Origin: CAILUG01 sp903844415
GTDB taxonomy: Bacteria; Pseudomonadota; Gammaproteobacteria; Pseudomonadales; Pseudohongiellaceae
Assembly (NCBI GenBank): GCA_947477655.1
Contig: CANJTS010000006.1
Location: 164,603 to 228,602, forward strand
Length of the DNA stretch: 64,000 nucleotides
Direction of reading: 5' to 3'
Part shown: piece by piece, positions 62,960 to 64,000 of the stretch
How the letters are laid out: each line of letters begins with the position of its first letter
Numbering within the stretch: position 1 is the stretch's first letter
Translations under genes and position numbers: made by a program
The notes under the pieces: generated by a model
What the model was told of the DNA's origin: nothing
Seen by the model: only the letters and a program-made list of their open reading frames with translations
Databases searched by the model: none

Positions 62960-63136
62960 ATAAAGATTATTTTATAAAACAAGTAGTTATAAGATAGTAT
63001 TAATAACTTGCAAAAGATGTAGAGGCGGGTTATTCTTGCTCTTATGTGTTTGCAATTTACGGCAAAAAAAGCAGTTAAAAAACAAATGCAGAAGGGCTCC
63101 CAGAGGGCACCGGGAAGAACAAAAAGAATAGCCAGA

Positions 63137-63154
63137 GTGTGACTTCAATCACAC
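63137..63154. promoter_or_regulatory. Perfect Crp-type operator upstream of the S-layer-like gene
   Basis: TGTGA-CTTCAA-TCACA, extended to a 6-bp GTGTGA/TCACAC palindrome, matches the Crp consensus at all ten positions. Its centre at 63145.5 stands about 30 bases before the -10 TAGTAT, close to the class II position of -41.5. Confidence 0.82.
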
Positions 63155-63175
63155 GCAGCTATCCGCACAAATAGA

Positions 63176-63181
63176 TAGTAT
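63176..63181 (+). promoter_or_regulatory. Probable -10 element of the S-layer-like gene
   Basis: TAGTAT matches four of six TATAAT positions and is placed correctly relative to the Crp site for a class II activated promoter with a start near 63188. No independent -35 is expected in that arrangement. Confidence 0.55.
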
Positions 63182-63265
63182 GGCCGCCCGTAGTGCTAAT
63201 AAGGGGTAAATCCCTGCACGAAATTGCAGTAACGAAAGTAAGAGATAACTAGAAGTAAGTTAAGT

Positions 63266-63301
63266 AGAGATAAGAGAGATAAGAGAGATAAGAGAGATAA
63301 G
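63266..63301 (+). repeat. Four 9-base tandem repeats in the leader
   Basis: The unit AGAGATAAG occurs four times head to tail without change, in the predicted untranslated leader. Purine-rich and probably single-stranded in RNA. Confidence 0.92.
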
Positions 63302-63356
63302 TAAGACCACACAAGATTTTGTAACAAAACGTAAACAGAAATTAAGATGTAAATTA

Positions 63357-63397
63357 GCAGTTAAAAATAGTAGTTAAAAATAAGCAGTCAAAAATAA
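63357..63397 (+). repeat. Three 13-14-base repeats before the S-layer-like gene
   Basis: Copies of G(C/T)AGT(T/C)AAAAATAA at 63357-63369, 63370-63383 and 63384-63397, with a partial fourth. They end about 31 bases before the start codon. Confidence 0.85.
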
Positions 63398-63428
63398 GCA
63401 GTAACAACATAACCTAGGAGATTTAAAG

Positions 63429-64000
63429 ATGGCTTTTATAACAACCGCAGCACGTTCAGAACTCATTGCCTTGTATGTGGCAATGTTCAAAGCAGCCCCT
63501 GGCGCACACAATCTTACCGATATGGTTACTGCGTATGAAGCAGGCGGAACCACTAACACAATCGCTAAAACCCTTGCCGCCAAAGCAGATTACGCCACTG
63601 TTTATCCTGGCTTCACGACCGCTCAAGAATTTTCAGCTAGCTTAGTTGCCACATTGCTGGGTAGCGACGTAACCGCTGCCATCACTACTTGGGCTACCGA
63701 TTATGTTGTAGGTCTTTTAAACGCAGGCCAATCACGCGCAGACGCCACAGTTACTGCAGTGAAGGCTCTTCGCGCTACTACTAACACCGAGTTCACCGTT
63801 GCTCAAGCTACCTTGGCCAACGAAGTTGATGTTGCTTCTTACTACAGCATGACCAAAGGTCTAGGCACTGCCACTACAACACTTGCAACATTGCAAGGCG
63901 TAATTGCTGGCATAACCAGCGTTGCTGCCACTGTAGCCGCTGCCAAAGCATCTGCTGATGTTGTTGCTGTTGTTCCAGGTCTTCCTTTCACGCTCACTAC
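63429..64000 (+). CDS. S-layer/RTX-like type I secretion substrate, 3'-truncated
   Basis: An open frame of at least 190 codons runs off the right edge, starting at ATG 63429 after AACCTAGGAG. The product is rich in Ala, Thr and Val, has almost no Cys, is acidic to neutral and lacks a signal peptide. Its N terminus (SELIALYVAMFKAAPG, then TTNTIAKTLAAK) resembles the DUF4214-like start of S-layer and RTX proteins such as Caulobacter RsaA. The strong regulated promoter and the T1SS 6.6 kb away support an exported surface protein. RTX repeats and a C-terminal signal would lie outside the window. Confidence 0.75.
   Translation, partial: MAFITTAARSELIALYVAMFKAAPGAHNLTDMVTAYEAGGTTNTIAKTLAAKADYATVYPGFTTAQEFSASLVATLLGSDVTAAITTWATDYVVGLLNAGQSRADATVTAVKALRATTNTEFTVAQATLANEVDVASYYSMTKGLGTATTTLATLQGVIAGITSVAATVAAAKASADVVAVVPGLPFTLT

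Larger units (their letters stand above)
62960..63428. other. 469-base control region of the S-layer-like gene
   Basis: No gene is supported. The stretch is markedly AT-rich compared with the flanks. It holds a perfect Crp-type operator, a fitting -10, two tandem-repeat blocks and an AGGAG ribosome site, leaving a predicted leader of about 240 nt. Confidence 0.8.

Noticed and set aside
63266..63397. Iteron-like repeats suggesting a replication origin
   Set aside because: No DnaA boxes or replication gene nearby; repeats lie in the leader of a strongly controlled gene and look like slippage products.
1..64000. tRNA, rRNA, insertion sequence or prophage genes
   Set aside because: I looked for T-loop-like GTTCGAATC, terminal inverted repeats and transposase or phage motifs by eye and found none; a dedicated search could still find a weak one.

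Overview
The window is one contiguous stretch of chromosome from a Gram-negative gammaproteobacterium, most likely from the Pseudomonadales/Cellvibrionales side of the class. This is inferred from gene order: rsmB-fmt-def-LysM-dprA-tsaC-hemF-aroE, an aa3/caa3 cytochrome oxidase cluster ending in ctaA-sco, and a polA / small RNA / engB / cytochrome c4 / dsbA block all match arrangements known in Pseudomonas. I see no tRNA, rRNA, insertion sequence, prophage or CRISPR array. Most coding is ordinary core metabolism; the accessory interest lies from about 48 kb to the right edge.

Left part (1-17.5 kb): a truncated lipid A acyltransferase; the minus-strand operon def-fmt-rsmB; a LysM (TsaP-like) protein, dprA, tsaC, hemF and aroE; a gamma carbonic anhydrase-like protein; then the cytochrome c oxidase cluster (coxB fused to cytochrome c, coxA, ctaG, coxC, a DUF2909-like protein, SURF1, a CxxxC thioredoxin-like protein, ctaA, sco). 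The heme O synthase gene cyoE/ctaB, often found next to ctaA, is absent here.

Middle part (17.5-38.2 kb): a TonB-dependent receptor, an exported carboxymuconolactone-decarboxylase-like protein, a branched-chain-amino-acid-type ABC importer in which LivM and LivG are fused, its binding protein, and an SDR / CMD / 3-hydroxyisobutyrate-dehydrogenase-like / metallo-beta-lactamase-fold set. Together these look like uptake and catabolism of an unidentified organic acid, lactone or aromatic-derived compound. Then come znuB-znuC diverging from znuA, with a Zur-like box between them, and polA overlapping znuA by 4 bases. The encoded DNA polymerase I has lost all four carboxylates of its 3'-5' exonuclease site and carries a six-copy 5-residue repeat in its linker. 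Between polA and engB is a strong small-RNA candidate with a sigma-E/AlgU-like promoter, at the position of E. coli Spot 42 and P. aeruginosa ErsA. Cytochrome c4 and dsbA follow.

Right part (38.4-64 kb): a type II secretion operon in the unusual order L-M-E-F-D-G-H-I-J-K; a Wzm/Wzt polysaccharide exporter with a GNAT-like protein and a PIG-L deacetylase; a complete type I secretion system (PrtD-like ATPase, HlyD-like adaptor, TolC-like channel); a Crp/Fnr regulator; a FecR-domain protein; a CHASE2-domain nucleotide cyclase; a TPR/beta-barrel outer-membrane protein; and, cut by the window edge, an Ala/Thr-rich protein without a signal peptide that resembles type-I-secreted S-layer or RTX proteins.

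Two TGTGA-N6-TCAC(A/T) Crp-type operators lie in front of fecR and in front of the S-layer-like gene, each about 30 bases upstream of a plausible -10. The local Crp-like protein keeps the RExxxR recognition helix that reads such sites. My main hypothesis is a self-contained surface-layer system: a cyclase and FecR sensor module, a Crp-type regulator, a type I exporter, an outer-membrane barrel, a surface polysaccharide exporter and the exported protein. It resembles the Caulobacter RsaA S-layer locus in general plan but has an added signalling module.
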